Counted from the stretch's first letter, positions 44,818-54,537 are shown. The stretch: 64,000 nucleotides of DNA from PALSA-693 sp963834725 (GCA_963834725.1 CAWICN010000001.1:2728001-2792000); one strand, 5' to 3'. Made by a program: numbers and translations. The notes: generated by a model from the letters alone, not told the origin.

Positions 44818-47800
44818 GTGGGCAGCCGGCTCGAGGTCAATCGCTGTCATTTGATCCGAGGCTCACGGATCCTGGGGGTTCCTGCCCTGATCGCCGCGAT
44901 CGTCCTGCTGGCCTGCGCCGCGCCTGCTGGCGCGGCGCAGGCGTCCCCCAACGCTGGGGCGCCGTCGACGCCCGCCACCCTCAGAGCCTCAGCCTCTGCG
45001 GCAACACCATCCGCGCCGTACGATCCCAACCTGACACGGGCCCCATACCTGACCGACCTGGTCAACCTCCACGTGACGATCAACTGGGCTACCAGTCGAT
45101 CGGCGACGACGGGAAGCCTGCAGTGGGGATCGGTCAGCCCTGGAGGGGTTTGCTCGCTGACCAACACCCTCGCGGCGTCCAGGTCCAGCATTCTGGTCGG
45201 TACCGTCTACGAGTACCAATGGAAGGGCGCTCTCACCCTGCCCGCGATCGGGGAATACTGCTATCGCGTGTTTCTGGGGAACACCGACCTCCTGGGTGCG
45301 AACGGCTCTCCCAGCTTCACCACCCAGGTTCCGTTTGGGTCCACCCAGAGCTTTTCCTTCGACGTTTTCGGCGATTGGGGCCAGGCCGACGCGAATGGCC
45401 AGAACCAGGATCAGGCCAATCTGATGGCCCAGATCGCGAACAGCGGCGCGACCTTCGCTGTGGCGGTGGGCGACAACGGCTACCCCAACGGCAGCCAGAC
45501 CAACTACGGCGACCTCCAACAGACCGGCAGCGCCACGAGTGCCATCTTCGGCCCGTCGTTCTGGACCGTTCCCGGAGCTTCGGTCCCATTATTCACCGCG
45601 GTGGGCAATCACGGCGTCAGTGGAACTCACCACACCGACATCACGACCTGGACTGAAGCCACGGCCGCAAGCACGTCGGGTGGCCGCTACCGGAACGACG
45701 TCTACTGCTGTGTCAACGGAAGCAACTCCTCGAACTACGGCAGCGAGTGGTACGCGTTCAGCGCCGGTAACGTCCGCTTCTACATCCTGGACTCGGCGTG
45801 GGGCGACACCAACGCGGGCACGGCCAGCCCATACGCCAACGACGCACTGGCCCATTTCACCCCCGGCGATCCGGAGTACACCTGGCTCCTCAACGACCTG
45901 GAGAGCCATCCGACCCAGCTGAAGTTCGCCTTTTCCCATTATCCCCTCTACTCCGACAATCCGTCGCAGCCAGGTGACACTTTCCTTGACGGGGCAGCCA
46001 ATCTCGAGGGGCTGCTGGGCCAGCACGGCGTCCAGTTGGTCTTCAACGGCCACGCTCACATGTACGAACGCAACCGGGCGAGCGCGGCCGGCATGCCTAT
46101 CACCTACGTGACCGGAGGCGGGGGGTCGACCCTCGAGCCGATCGGCCCCTGCAACGGTTATGACGCGTACGGCATCGGGTGGTCACCGACCACGCTACGG
46201 GGTACGGCCTGCGGATCGGCGAACGCTCCGTCCGCCGCCGCGCAAGTCTTCCATTTCCTGAAGGTGACGGTATCCGGTACGTCGGTCACCGTGGCCCCCA
46301 CCGACTCCACCGGCCGCACCTTCGACGTCCAAACGTACACCTTCCAGGTGCCAACCGATACCTACCTCGACAGCGCGCCGCTCGCGGGCACCCAGAGCAG
46401 CACTGCCACCTTCTCCTTCCACGCCAGTGGGTCCCCAGCCACGTTCAATTGCACGCTCGACAACGGCACTCCCACCGCCTGCACCAGCCCGGTCAGCTAC
46501 AGCGGCCTGGCCGAGGGCACTCATACCTTTAGCGTCGCCGCAACCGTCAACAACTCAGCTGATCCCACACCGGCACTCGCCTTCTGGACGGTCGACAGCA
46601 CCCCTCCAACCCCGCCAGCCGGCCTCAGCGCCACCGCTTCTTCTCCCTTCACGGTGGACCTGGCATGGACCGCAGCGACCGACAACACCGGCGTCACAGG
46701 CTACGACATCTACCGGGACGGATCGCTGTACCAGACGACCGGACCGGTGACGACCTTCATTGATCCGGTACTCGGCGGTTCCACGCATACCTACAGCGTT
46801 GCGGCCGTGGACATCGCCGGCAACATCTCACCGCCGACGTCCGCCGTGTCGGTCTCAACCCCGCCGCCGCCCGCCCCGATCTTCTCGGACGGTTTCGAGT
46901 CCGGGGGCCTCACCGCCTGGACTACCCACTCGAGGCTCAACGTCGAGACGACCACGGTCCACACCGGCACCTACGCGGTGGAAGGGAACACCAGCACCGG
47001 CGGCACCTACGCCAAGAAGACGTTGCCCTCCACTTATCAGGACGCCTTTGCACGTGTGTGGTTCGACGTGGTGGCCCAGCCGAGCCAGGTAAACCTCCTG
47101 CGGCTGCGCGCTGCGAACGGGCAGTCCCTTGGCTACGTGTACATCGACACCACCGGACAGCTCGGCTACCACAACGACGCCCTCAATACCAACTCGCTCA
47201 GCGACCTGGCACCGTCTCCCGGCTGGCACACGCTGGAGCTGCACCTGTCGGTCGACCCCACCGCGGGCGTGGTGCAGATCTGGTTGGACAACAGTCTGGT
47301 GTCCGACCTTTCGAGCCAGGGCATCAACACCGGAAGCACGCCCGTGGCCGCGCTGCAGATCGGCGAAGTGCAGACCGGCCTGACCTACGACGTCATTTTC
47401 GACGACGCCGCCTTCGGTACCAGCCGGCTCGGGCCCATCGGCGACACCCCGCCAACGGTACCCACCGGGGTGACGGCCACGGCCACTTCGGCGTTCTCGG
47501 TGCAGTTGGGCTGGACCGCGTCCACCGACGATGTGGGCGTGGCCGGCTATGACGTGTTCCGCGGTTCCACCGTGGTCGCCAGCGTGGGGAACGTGACCTG
47601 GTGGACCGACAGCGGGGTGCTGGCGGGCCAGAGTTACACCTACTCCGTGCGGGCCCGTGACACCTCGGGCAACGTGTCGGCACTGAGCGCCCCGGTCTCG
47701 GTGACCACGCCGGCGGCGGCCACCCCCCTCTTCGCGGACGGGTTCGAGACCGGCGACGTGTCGGGATGGACCACCACCTCGGGCCTGATCGTGCAGGGCA

Positions 47801-48288
47801 GCTCCGTCCACTCGGGAGCCTTCGCCGCCGAGGGCAATCCCGCTGCCCGGCCGGCCTTCGCCAAAAAGACCCTGGGGTCCACCTTCAGCGACGCCTACGC
47901 CCGGGTGGCCTTCGAGCTCAACAGCCAGACGACAGCCGTCACCCTGCTGCGCCTGCGCGACACCCCCACCGGCAACGGCGGCTACCTGTTCTTGTCGGCC
48001 AGCGGCCACCTGGACCTCCACAATGACGCCACCGGCACCACCACCACCAGCACCGGCACGGTAGCCCCCGGCTCGGGCTGGCACGCCCTGGAGTTGCACC
48101 TCAACCTCGCCGCCGGCATCGTCGAGGTGTGGCTGGACGGCGCCCCGGTGGCCGCCCTCGACCAGTCGGCGGCCACCCTCGGCCCCAACCCCATAGGCGT
48201 CTTGCAGATCGGCGACACCGCCAACGACACCTACGACGTCATCTTCGACGACGCCGCCTTCGGTACCAGCCGGATCGGGCCCCAGTGA
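44818..48288 (+). CDS. Secreted purple-acid-phosphatase-type metallophosphoesterase with Ig/FN3 and LamG-like domains
   Basis: A 1,156-residue protein from GTG 44818, one base after the previous stop. Signal peptide at about 1-40 (VPALIAAIVLLACAAPAGA). A purple acid phosphatase N-terminal FN3-like domain (about 70-165) precedes the metallophosphatase core with GDWG (185-188), GDNGY (218-222), GNHG (263-266), SHYPLY (His374) and NGHAHMYER (His412, His414). Then come an Ig-like domain, two FN3 domains and two LamG-like jelly rolls, each opening with IF/LFxDGFE and closing with DVIFDDAAFGTSR. The two FN3+LamG modules are duplicates. It likely cleaves phosphomonoesters or diesters outside the cell while binding surface glycan. 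Confidence 0.88.
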   Translation: MGSRLEVNRCHLIRGSRILGVPALIAAIVLLACAAPAGAAQASPNAGAPSTPATLRASASAATPSAPYDPNLTRAPYLTDLVNLHVTINWATSRSATTGSLQWGSVSPGGVCSLTNTLAASRSSILVGTVYEYQWKGALTLPAIGEYCYRVFLGNTDLLGANGSPSFTTQVPFGSTQSFSFDVFGDWGQADANGQNQDQANLMAQIANSGATFAVAVGDNGYPNGSQTNYGDLQQTGSATSAIFGPSFWTVPGASVPLFTAVGNHGVSGTHHTDITTWTEATAASTSGGRYRNDVYCCVNGSNSSNYGSEWYAFSAGNVRFYILDSAWGDTNAGTASPYANDALAHFTPGDPEYTWLLNDLESHPTQLKFAFSHYPLYSDNPSQPGDTFLDGAANLEGLLGQHGVQLVFNGHAHMYERNRASAAGMPITYVTGGGGSTLEPIGPCNGYDAYGIGWSPTTLRGTACGSANAPSAAAQVFHFLKVTVSGTSVTVAPTDSTGRTFDVQTYTFQVPTDTYLDSAPLAGTQSSTATFSFHASGSPATFNCTLDNGTPTACTSPVSYSGLAEGTHTFSVAATVNNSADPTPALAFWTVDSTPPTPPAGLSATASSPFTVDLAWTAATDNTGVTGYDIYRDGSLYQTTGPVTTFIDPVLGGSTHTYSVAAVDIAGNISPPTSAVSVSTPPPPAPIFSDGFESGGLTAWTTHSRLNVETTTVHTGTYAVEGNTSTGGTYAKKTLPSTYQDAFARVWFDVVAQPSQVNLLRLRAANGQSLGYVYIDTTGQLGYHNDALNTNSLSDLAPSPGWHTLELHLSVDPTAGVVQIWLDNSLVSDLSSQGINTGSTPVAALQIGEVQTGLTYDVIFDDAAFGTSRLGPIGDTPPTVPTGVTATATSAFSVQLGWTASTDDVGVAGYDVFRGSTVVASVGNVTWWTDSGVLAGQSYTYSVRARDTSGNVSALSAPVSVTTPAAATPLFADGFETGDVSGWTTTSGLIVQGSSVHSGAFAAEGNPAARPAFAKKTLGSTFSDAYARVAFELNSQTTAVTLLRLRDTPTGNGGYLFLSASGHLDLHNDATGTTTTSTGTVAPGSGWHALELHLNLAAGIVEVWLDGAPVAALDQSAATLGPNPIGVLQIGDTANDTYDVIFDDAAFGTSRIGPQ

Positions 48289-51200
48289 CGTCAACGGCAG
48301 GAACGAGAGATGGCCGGGCCGAGCACGGGAGCTTTGTCGCGACCGCCACCCGCCCCACAGGGAAGCCGAACCCGGAGGAAGATACTCTCGCGCCAGACCA
48401 GGGCGGATATGCGCTCGTCGGGCCTGGTGAACCGGACGCGGCCGAGGGGGCCGCGCCGGACCTGGAGGAGGTGGCCCGGCTGCCGGCACGCGGCAGGCAC
48501 GGTTCGATCCCGTCCGGCGCCGACACCCTGGACGAGTGGATCTGGCCTCTTAGGGTCGGGCGCCCGACCAACCGATGGAGGCCCCAGCACGCTCGACTTC
48601 GTTCGAGGCCCCAGCACGCTCGACGTTATTGGCAGCCGCTCGTATTCGATCTTGCCATTCTGGCCACTGCGCTCATCAGCGGCTCGATCCTCCGGTTCCT
48701 GGATCTCGGCCGGATCGGGCTCAACAGCGACGAGGCGGTGTATGCCGGGCAAGCCGCTTCGCTGGCAGGGAACCCCCATTTCACCGGCTTGTTTCCTGTG
48801 ATCCGCGCCCACCCCCTGGTGTTTCAGGTGCTGATCTCGGTGTTCTACCAGAGCGGAAGACCCGACGTTCCGGGCCGGTACGTCAGCGCCCTCTTCGGGG
48901 TCGGAACGATCCTCCTGGTCTACCTGCTCGGCCATATCCTTTATGGGCGGCGGGTCGGCGCCATCGCCGCCCTGCTGCTCGCAGTCATGCCGTACCAGGT
49001 GGTCGTCAGCCGGGAGATCCTCCTCGATGGCCCCATGACGTTCTTCGCCACCGCTGCCCTGCTGTGCATGGCCGTCTTCGTCCGATCCGGCCGTCATCGC
49101 TGGCTGGTCGTCGCTGGGGCCTGTGTGGGTCTGGCCGCCCTGACCAAGGAGACGGCGATCATCCTGGTCGGCTCGGGCTTCGTCTTCCTGGCCCTTATAA
49201 GCCGGCTATGGCGTCCGGTCCGTTACGCCATCGCCGCCGGCGTTGCCGCGGTCGGCCTGGCCCTGACATACCCGCTGGTTACAGCGGTGTCCGGCGGGTC
49301 CCACAGCGGTCAATCCTACGTCACCTGGCAATTGACCCGACGGCCCAATCACAGCTTCACTTTCTATCTGACCCAGATCCCGCCGACGATCGGTCTGCTC
49401 GTGCTGGGCGCCGCCCTTCTGGCGGTGATTTTCCGGCGGCGGCACCAGTCGTGGCGTGAGGCCCTGCTGGTGGCGTGGGTGGGGGTCCCTTTTGTCTTCT
49501 TCGAAGTCTGGCCGGTCAAGGGCTTCCCCTATTTGCTTGTCACCACCCCAGCCATCGTGGTACTCGCCGCGTCGATTCTGACCCGGCTGCTCCCTCGAGG
49601 GCCCCTGGATTGGCGGAAACGGGGCGTCGGCGTCGGGGTGGTCGCGGTCTGCGTGCTCTCGGTACTGATACCCGCGATTCGTGACGTGGCAAATCCCACC
49701 TCATCGGGTCTGGCGGGCGCGGGAGGTACGCCTGGTGGCCGCCAGGCCGGTGAGTGGGTTGCGGCTCACGTCCCGAGAGGGGCGCAGCTCATGACCATCG
49801 GTCCATCCATGGCCAACCTGATCGAGTATTACAGCGGTCACCGCAGCGACGGATTGTCCGTGAGCCCGAATCCCGCCCACCGGAACCCCGCCTATTACGC
49901 GATTTCGAACCCCTCGAATGCGCTCAGATCCGGCACCTATCAGTACGTCGTGTGGGACGCCTATTCTGCTCAACGCTCGCCGACGTTCGCCGCGACAGCC
50001 CTCACCCTGGTACACCGTTTCGACGGCCGGGTGGTTCACATGGAGCTGGCGTCGTTTCGGGGCAAGTCCGCCCAGCCCGTAATCGTCATCTATCAGGGTA
50101 ATTCCGTGAAAACACCGCTATTCCGCCTTGGGGCGGCGATTGCCGCGGCGATGGCCGGGGCGGGTATCTACCCGGCTGCCGCTAGCGCGGCCCCAACCAA
50201 GGCCCCCACCACCCCGATCCAACACCTCGTCGTGATGACCCAGGATCAGCACAGCTTCGACAACTATTTCGGAACTCGGCCGGGTGTCGACGGCCTGCCG
50301 GCCGGAGTGTGCACGCCTGCTACGAAGGGCTCGCCTGCACCTTGTGTGAAGCCTTTCCCGGTCGAGGGGTCAGGGCTACATCTGTCGCTGGTGTCGTCGG
50401 ACACCGCTCAGCATGCGGCGATCGACAGAGGCCGAATGGACGGCTTCGTGTACGCGCAAAGCGCACATACCAATGCCGGCAAGATGGCCATGGGCTATTA
50501 TCGGCCCCAGGACATCCCGATCCTCTCGCAGATGGCCGGTCAGTCGGTCCTTTTCGACCACTGGTTCAGTTCTGTCGCCGCTGGAAGCGTGGCGAACCGC
50601 CTGTTCGCAGCATCCGGGCAATCGCTGCCAGCCGACGGGAGCGTTCCTGAGGGCGGCTGGGGCAACATGCCGTTCATCTTCGACCGCCTGCAGGCGGCCG
50701 GGGTCTCATGGCGGATCTACGTCCAGAACTACGAACCGGCGCTGACCATCACCACCGCCGGGCTGACCGCCCGGCGAGGGGGCCAGGTGGCCCGGGCGCC
50801 GGTCCTTGCCTCGGTCCGGTTCGCGGCCAACCCGGAGCTGGCCGGTCACGTCGTGGATCTCCGCCAGTACTATGCGGACCTGGCTTCCGGCAAGCTGCCC
50901 GCGGTGTCCTACATCGTGAGCACGTCGGCGACGGAACGGCCGCCTGCCAATCCAACAGCCGGCCAGGTGCTCGCCCGCAACGTCGTCAACTCGCTCAGCG
51001 AGAGCTCGGCGTGGAGCACCTCGGCGTTCCTCCTTTACTACGACTCTTCCGGGGGATGGTATGACCATGTGCCGCCGCCGGCCGCGCACGGCACGCAGCT
51101 CGGACCGCGTGTTCCGGCCCTCCTGATAAGCCCTTACGCGTCCCCCGGTACTGTTGATCACTCGGTCCTCGACAGTGCCGCCATCCTGAAGTTCATCGAA

Positions 51201-51455
51201 GCCAACTGGTCGGTCGCGCCACTGACCAGCCGGGATCGCAACTCGGCCAACCTGGCCAGCGCCTTTACGTTCGGTCAACCAGCACGGGCGCCGGCTCTGC
51301 TCGGCGGTGGCGACGGACGGCGCCCCCTGGTGCGGCCCAACACTCGCACCATCTACATCACCTACTCGGTAGCCCTGATTGCCGTCGCTCTGGCGGTGGG
51401 TTGGGCGATCCGTTCCGAGCTAGGCCGGCGAGTTGCTGCCACGAGGCCCCGATGA
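48285..51455 (+). CDS. Fusion: GT39/ArnT-type membrane glycosyltransferase (1-607) and PF04185 phosphoesterase (608-1056)
   Basis: A 1,056-residue protein from GTG 48285, overlapping the upstream stop (GTGA). After a basic N-region, residues about 120-480 carry 10-12 membrane helices with the GT-C motif IGLNSDEAVYAGQA. That holds the acidic catalytic residue of the first loop of ArnT/PMT enzymes, which use polyprenyl-phosphate sugars. Residue 608 is a GTG codon (50106) beginning VKTPLFRLGAAIAAAM then AAASA, a complete signal peptide in the middle of the protein. The phosphoesterase follows: HLVVMTQDQHSFDNYFGTRPGVDGLP, RMDGFV, FDHWFSS and LYYDSSGGWYDHVPPP, with a C-terminal membrane anchor (VALIAVALAVGWAI). 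Two genes merged in frame, or one bifunctional surface enzyme. Confidence 0.85.
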   Translation: MTSTAGTRDGRAEHGSFVATATRPTGKPNPEEDTLAPDQGGYALVGPGEPDAAEGAAPDLEEVARLPARGRHGSIPSGADTLDEWIWPLRVGRPTNRWRPQHARLRSRPQHARRYWQPLVFDLAILATALISGSILRFLDLGRIGLNSDEAVYAGQAASLAGNPHFTGLFPVIRAHPLVFQVLISVFYQSGRPDVPGRYVSALFGVGTILLVYLLGHILYGRRVGAIAALLLAVMPYQVVVSREILLDGPMTFFATAALLCMAVFVRSGRHRWLVVAGACVGLAALTKETAIILVGSGFVFLALISRLWRPVRYAIAAGVAAVGLALTYPLVTAVSGGSHSGQSYVTWQLTRRPNHSFTFYLTQIPPTIGLLVLGAALLAVIFRRRHQSWREALLVAWVGVPFVFFEVWPVKGFPYLLVTTPAIVVLAASILTRLLPRGPLDWRKRGVGVGVVAVCVLSVLIPAIRDVANPTSSGLAGAGGTPGGRQAGEWVAAHVPRGAQLMTIGPSMANLIEYYSGHRSDGLSVSPNPAHRNPAYYAISNPSNALRSGTYQYVVWDAYSAQRSPTFAATALTLVHRFDGRVVHMELASFRGKSAQPVIVIYQGNSVKTPLFRLGAAIAAAMAGAGIYPAAASAAPTKAPTTPIQHLVVMTQDQHSFDNYFGTRPGVDGLPAGVCTPATKGSPAPCVKPFPVEGSGLHLSLVSSDTAQHAAIDRGRMDGFVYAQSAHTNAGKMAMGYYRPQDIPILSQMAGQSVLFDHWFSSVAAGSVANRLFAASGQSLPADGSVPEGGWGNMPFIFDRLQAAGVSWRIYVQNYEPALTITTAGLTARRGGQVARAPVLASVRFAANPELAGHVVDLRQYYADLASGKLPAVSYIVSTSATERPPANPTAGQVLARNVVNSLSESSAWSTSAFLLYYDSSGGWYDHVPPPAAHGTQLGPRVPALLISPYASPGTVDHSVLDSAAILKFIEANWSVAPLTSRDRNSANLASAFTFGQPARAPALLGGGDGRRPLVRPNTRTIYITYSVALIAVALAVGWAIRSELGRRVAATRPR

Positions 51456-52999
51456 TCAGGCGCCGGTCGCACCGCTGGACGGTCCCGCTCCTGATCGCGG
51501 GCGGGCTGCTCAGCTCGACCGGAGTCGGAATCGCCTCGGCTGCTCCGAACACCGGCGGCACCGTGCTCATCCAGACGGTACCTCAGCTGGGCGGGGTGAG
51601 ACTCATGGTCGGCGGGACGACGGTCGTGACCGGCCCGAGCGGCGCGGCGTCGGTACAGGCTGCCGACCTCAACGGAGTCGCGTCGCAGGTGGGCCTGGCC
51701 AGCGACCAGCTCGATGCGGCCGACACCCTGGCCATCACCAAGGTGCAGCCTTCTCCCCATGTGGCAAAACACGAAAGCCAGCTGAGCGTAGGACTCGACA
51801 TCACATCGAGGGTCAGCCTCAGCATCGACCCCGGGTCCACCGGTGTGCCCGCCACCATGATCAAAGCGGTAATACTGCACTCGATCATCGGCCAACGCCT
51901 GACCGTCGACCCGCAGGGGAATCCGACGGTCAGCTTGCTGTCGCGACACACCCGCTTGGTCGCGGGGACACTCAGCGCCCAGGTGGTCACGTGGTCGGTC
52001 GACAGCGTGACCGCGGCACCGGGCCTGTCGGTGACGGCAAAGCAGCCCGGCTTCGATCCGTTCGGACACACCACGTGGCCGCTGCAGTTGCAGACCGTCC
52101 ACGGAACCGTCGTGGTCGACACTGTCCCGAAGGTGCCCGGAGTCATGTTCAGCCTGGAAGGAGGGACGATCACAACCGACGCGGCCGGTAGCGGGCAGGG
52201 CGTCGTCGCCGATCTCAACAGCGTCGCCGACCGCCTCCAGCTCGCGACCCCGGCCGCGGGCTCCGCCAGCGTCACCGTCCTCCGGGTCGTCAAGCAGTCC
52301 GTCGGCTCAGCCGGACAGCGCCGTCTGCTCGTCGCCCTCGCCGTCCGGCGCCCCATCGAGCTCAGCTTCGCGGACGCGTCCGGCACACTCGTGCCAGCGG
52401 ACGAAGTAAACCAGGTCCAGCTCACGAGCGGTGGGACCACCGTCAACCTGTCGGGCCGGGCGCTCATCCAGCCCGTGCCAGTCCTGGCGCAGACGGCCAC
52501 CCAGGACGACGGCATCTGGCAATCGCGGCAGCTCACATATGCCGTGTCGACAGTACGCGTCAACGGGTCGAACGCCGTGTTCGCCGGCCGGCAAAGGTTC
52601 AATCCGAACACGGCTGCAAGCTGGCGGGTCTCGCTGGCGGTCTTCGGTGTCAAGGTCACCGTACGTGATGTCCTGTTCGGATCGAGAGTCAGTTCGGCGG
52701 CATGGGTGACCCGGCCCGACGGCCACCGCTATCTCGTGCATCTGGGTTCCGGGGCGCCCACAGTTCTCGCTTCACTTGTCCGCGGAAGCTACGACTTGCA
52801 GGTGAAAGCCGCGGTGGTCGGCTCGCGCACCCGGCTGCTGGTATCACGAGATGACCAGGTCAACCTCAGGGTCGTCACGCGGATGGACGCCCTCGTAATC
52901 CTGCTCACGCTGTTGGCGTTATGCGGAGGTATCGTCTGGTTCGGGCTTTCTCTCCGGCGGCGCTCCCTGGGCCGACGAATGAAGAGGGTAGACCAGTAG
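51452..52999 (+). CDS. Secreted membrane-anchored protein of unknown function
   Basis: A 515-residue protein from ATG 51452, overlapping the upstream stop (ATGA). Signal peptide (VPLLIAGGLLSSTGVGIASA), a long beta-rich ectodomain and a single C-terminal membrane helix (ALVILLTLLALCGGIVWFGLSL) with a basic cytosolic tail. Two related segments begin VLIQTVPQLGGVRLMVGG (about 32) and VVVDTVPKVPGVMFSLEGG (about 220). Each is followed by G-x-x-VxADLNxVAxxxxLA, so the ectodomain is an internal duplication. No family recognised. Its place in the operon suggests a glycan-binding or assembly scaffold. Confidence 0.75.
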   Translation: MIRRRSHRWTVPLLIAGGLLSSTGVGIASAAPNTGGTVLIQTVPQLGGVRLMVGGTTVVTGPSGAASVQAADLNGVASQVGLASDQLDAADTLAITKVQPSPHVAKHESQLSVGLDITSRVSLSIDPGSTGVPATMIKAVILHSIIGQRLTVDPQGNPTVSLLSRHTRLVAGTLSAQVVTWSVDSVTAAPGLSVTAKQPGFDPFGHTTWPLQLQTVHGTVVVDTVPKVPGVMFSLEGGTITTDAAGSGQGVVADLNSVADRLQLATPAAGSASVTVLRVVKQSVGSAGQRRLLVALAVRRPIELSFADASGTLVPADEVNQVQLTSGGTTVNLSGRALIQPVPVLAQTATQDDGIWQSRQLTYAVSTVRVNGSNAVFAGRQRFNPNTAASWRVSLAVFGVKVTVRDVLFGSRVSSAAWVTRPDGHRYLVHLGSGAPTVLASLVRGSYDLQVKAAVVGSRTRLLVSRDDQVNLRVVTRMDALVILLTLLALCGGIVWFGLSLRRRSLGRRMKRVDQ

Positions 53000-54261
53000 T
53001 GACGCTACACACACGAGGACGGGCTCTTATCGCCGCCGCGGCGGTCATGACGGGTGCAGTACTCGTCGCGCCGCTCGGCGTACGCTCCGTCCCGGCGTCC
53101 GCCGCCGCGCCCGGCTCGCCGAGCACCAGCTCGGCCGCAGCCAGCTCGCCGCCCACCGGTTCCAGCGAACCCGTGCCCGTCTACGCCTACTTCTACCAGT
53201 GGTTCACGACCTCGTCATGGAACCGGGCCAAGAAGGATCTGCCGCTGGCCGGCAAGTACAGCAGCGACGACCCCCACGTCCTTCGCCAGCAGGTCGAGCA
53301 AGCGCGGAGCGCCGGAATCGACGGATTCCTGACTTCCTGGAAGAGCACCCCGACACTCAACCGTCGACTCGACCTGCTCATCGCAGTTGCCCATTCCGAG
53401 CATCTCGACCTTGGCGTCGTGTACGAGGCGCTCGACTTCAACCGACACCCATTGCCGATACCCACGGTCGAGCACGACATGGTTTATCTCGTCACTACCA
53501 GAGGTGCCGGGCTGACGTCGGCCTACTATGGCCGACCGGTTGTCATCTGGACCGGTACCGATCAATACTCGACCGCAGATGTACAATCCGTACGCGCCGC
53601 GCTAGGCGATCGAGCCTATCTGCTGGCCGCGTCCAAAACCGCGGCCGGCTACGAGCGCATTGCCAACTACGTTGACGGAGAGGCCTACTACTGGTCATCT
53701 GCCGACCCCGGTTCGCCCGCAACCCTGGCGAAGCTGACGGCTATGAGCCGTGCCGTCCACGCCCATCACGGCCTCTGGATCGCCCCGGCCAGCAGCGGCT
53801 TCGATGGAAGCAGCCTCGGCGGAACGAGGGTCATTGCCCGCGACAACGGGCGAACGCTGATTCACAGCCTGGACAACGCATTTGCCACCTCACCCGACGG
53901 AGTCGGCGTCATCAGCTGGAACGAGTGGTCCGAGAACACGTATATCGAGCCCGGACACAAGTATGGAGACCAGGAGCTGGTTGCCCTCCGGAACTATCTG
54001 CGAGACCGGGGCCGGAACGTCGCGGCGGCTAGCCCGGAGAGCGACACGACCAGCGCGCCAGGCACCGGCTCGGGCTGGACAGGCGTCCAGGCTGCAGTCA
54101 CCCTCGCCGGCGGGGCGACCGTCGGAATAGTCGGGCTGGCCTTTTACCGGCGAAAGAGGTCGAAGTCCAAAGAGACAGGCCCAGCGCCCGGCACCACGTA
54201 TCAGACCCTCGGCGTTCTCGCCGATCAGTCCGCCGGCCCCCGAGATTCGAATGGAGACTAG
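52999..54261 (+). CDS. Surface-anchored GH99/GH71-like glycoside hydrolase
   Basis: A 420-residue protein from GTG 52999, overlapping the upstream TAG by one base. Signal sequence to about residue 37, Ser/Pro linker, then a TIM-barrel-like domain: VYAYFYQWFTTSSW, SAGIDGFLTSWKSTP, LGVVYEALDFNRH and VGVISWNEWSENTYIEPGHKYG. The WNEWxExTxIEP block is typical of GH99/GH71-like and WbsX-type enzymes, with Glu residues as likely catalytic groups. A C-terminal membrane helix (VTLAGGATVGIVGLAFY) and basic tail anchor it. Likely trims the polymer made by the upstream genes. Confidence 0.8.
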   Translation: MTLHTRGRALIAAAAVMTGAVLVAPLGVRSVPASAAAPGSPSTSSAAASSPPTGSSEPVPVYAYFYQWFTTSSWNRAKKDLPLAGKYSSDDPHVLRQQVEQARSAGIDGFLTSWKSTPTLNRRLDLLIAVAHSEHLDLGVVYEALDFNRHPLPIPTVEHDMVYLVTTRGAGLTSAYYGRPVVIWTGTDQYSTADVQSVRAALGDRAYLLAASKTAAGYERIANYVDGEAYYWSSADPGSPATLAKLTAMSRAVHAHHGLWIAPASSGFDGSSLGGTRVIARDNGRTLIHSLDNAFATSPDGVGVISWNEWSENTYIEPGHKYGDQELVALRNYLRDRGRNVAAASPESDTTSAPGTGSGWTGVQAAVTLAGGATVGIVGLAFYRRKRSKSKETGPAPGTTYQTLGVLADQSAGPRDSNGD

Positions 54262-54264
54262 TAC

Positions 54265-54537
54265 TCAGTGACGGGTGTCCTGCGATGCCTGTCCAGCCGG
54301 GATCCCGGACGCAGGGGTTGTGGTCAGGACAACCCGAATACCGGCAGCCGACAACAGCCGCGTGGCGCGCTCGTCAAGCGGCTCGAAGCCCCGCCGAGCA
54401 CACGCGGGACAGGAGAACTCGACCAGGTGACGCTCCGACCGCCCTGAGTGGTCGACCACGAGGACCAACTCAGCCTCATCCATCGGGACTTCAATGGGAC
54501 CACAACTGCTACACGTGCTTCGTAGGGAGGCGGCCAT
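54265..54537 (-). CDS. Small zinc-ribbon protein
   Basis: A 90-residue protein from ATG 54537: MAASLRSTCSSCGPIEVPMDEAELVLV then a CPAC ribbon. The two CxxC pairs are 41 residues apart. It resembles a group of hypothetical actinobacterial proteins that open with MASLRxTCxxCG. Function unknown. It converges on the operon end with only three bases between stops. Confidence 0.65.
   Translation of the reverse strand: MAASLRSTCSSCGPIEVPMDEAELVLVVDHSGRSERHLVEFSCPACARRGFEPLDERATRLLSAAGIRVVLTTTPASGIPAGQASQDTRH

Noticed and set aside
46855..48489. A 544-codon minus-strand ORF opposite the phosphatase gene
   Set aside because: Gly/Val/Arg-rich antisense frame; the plus strand encodes clear FN3 and LamG-like domains.
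35541..54261. Classical antiviral defence island
   Set aside because: No restriction, CBASS, retron, Argonaute or toxin-antitoxin components were recognised. RT genes in the window are group II intron type.
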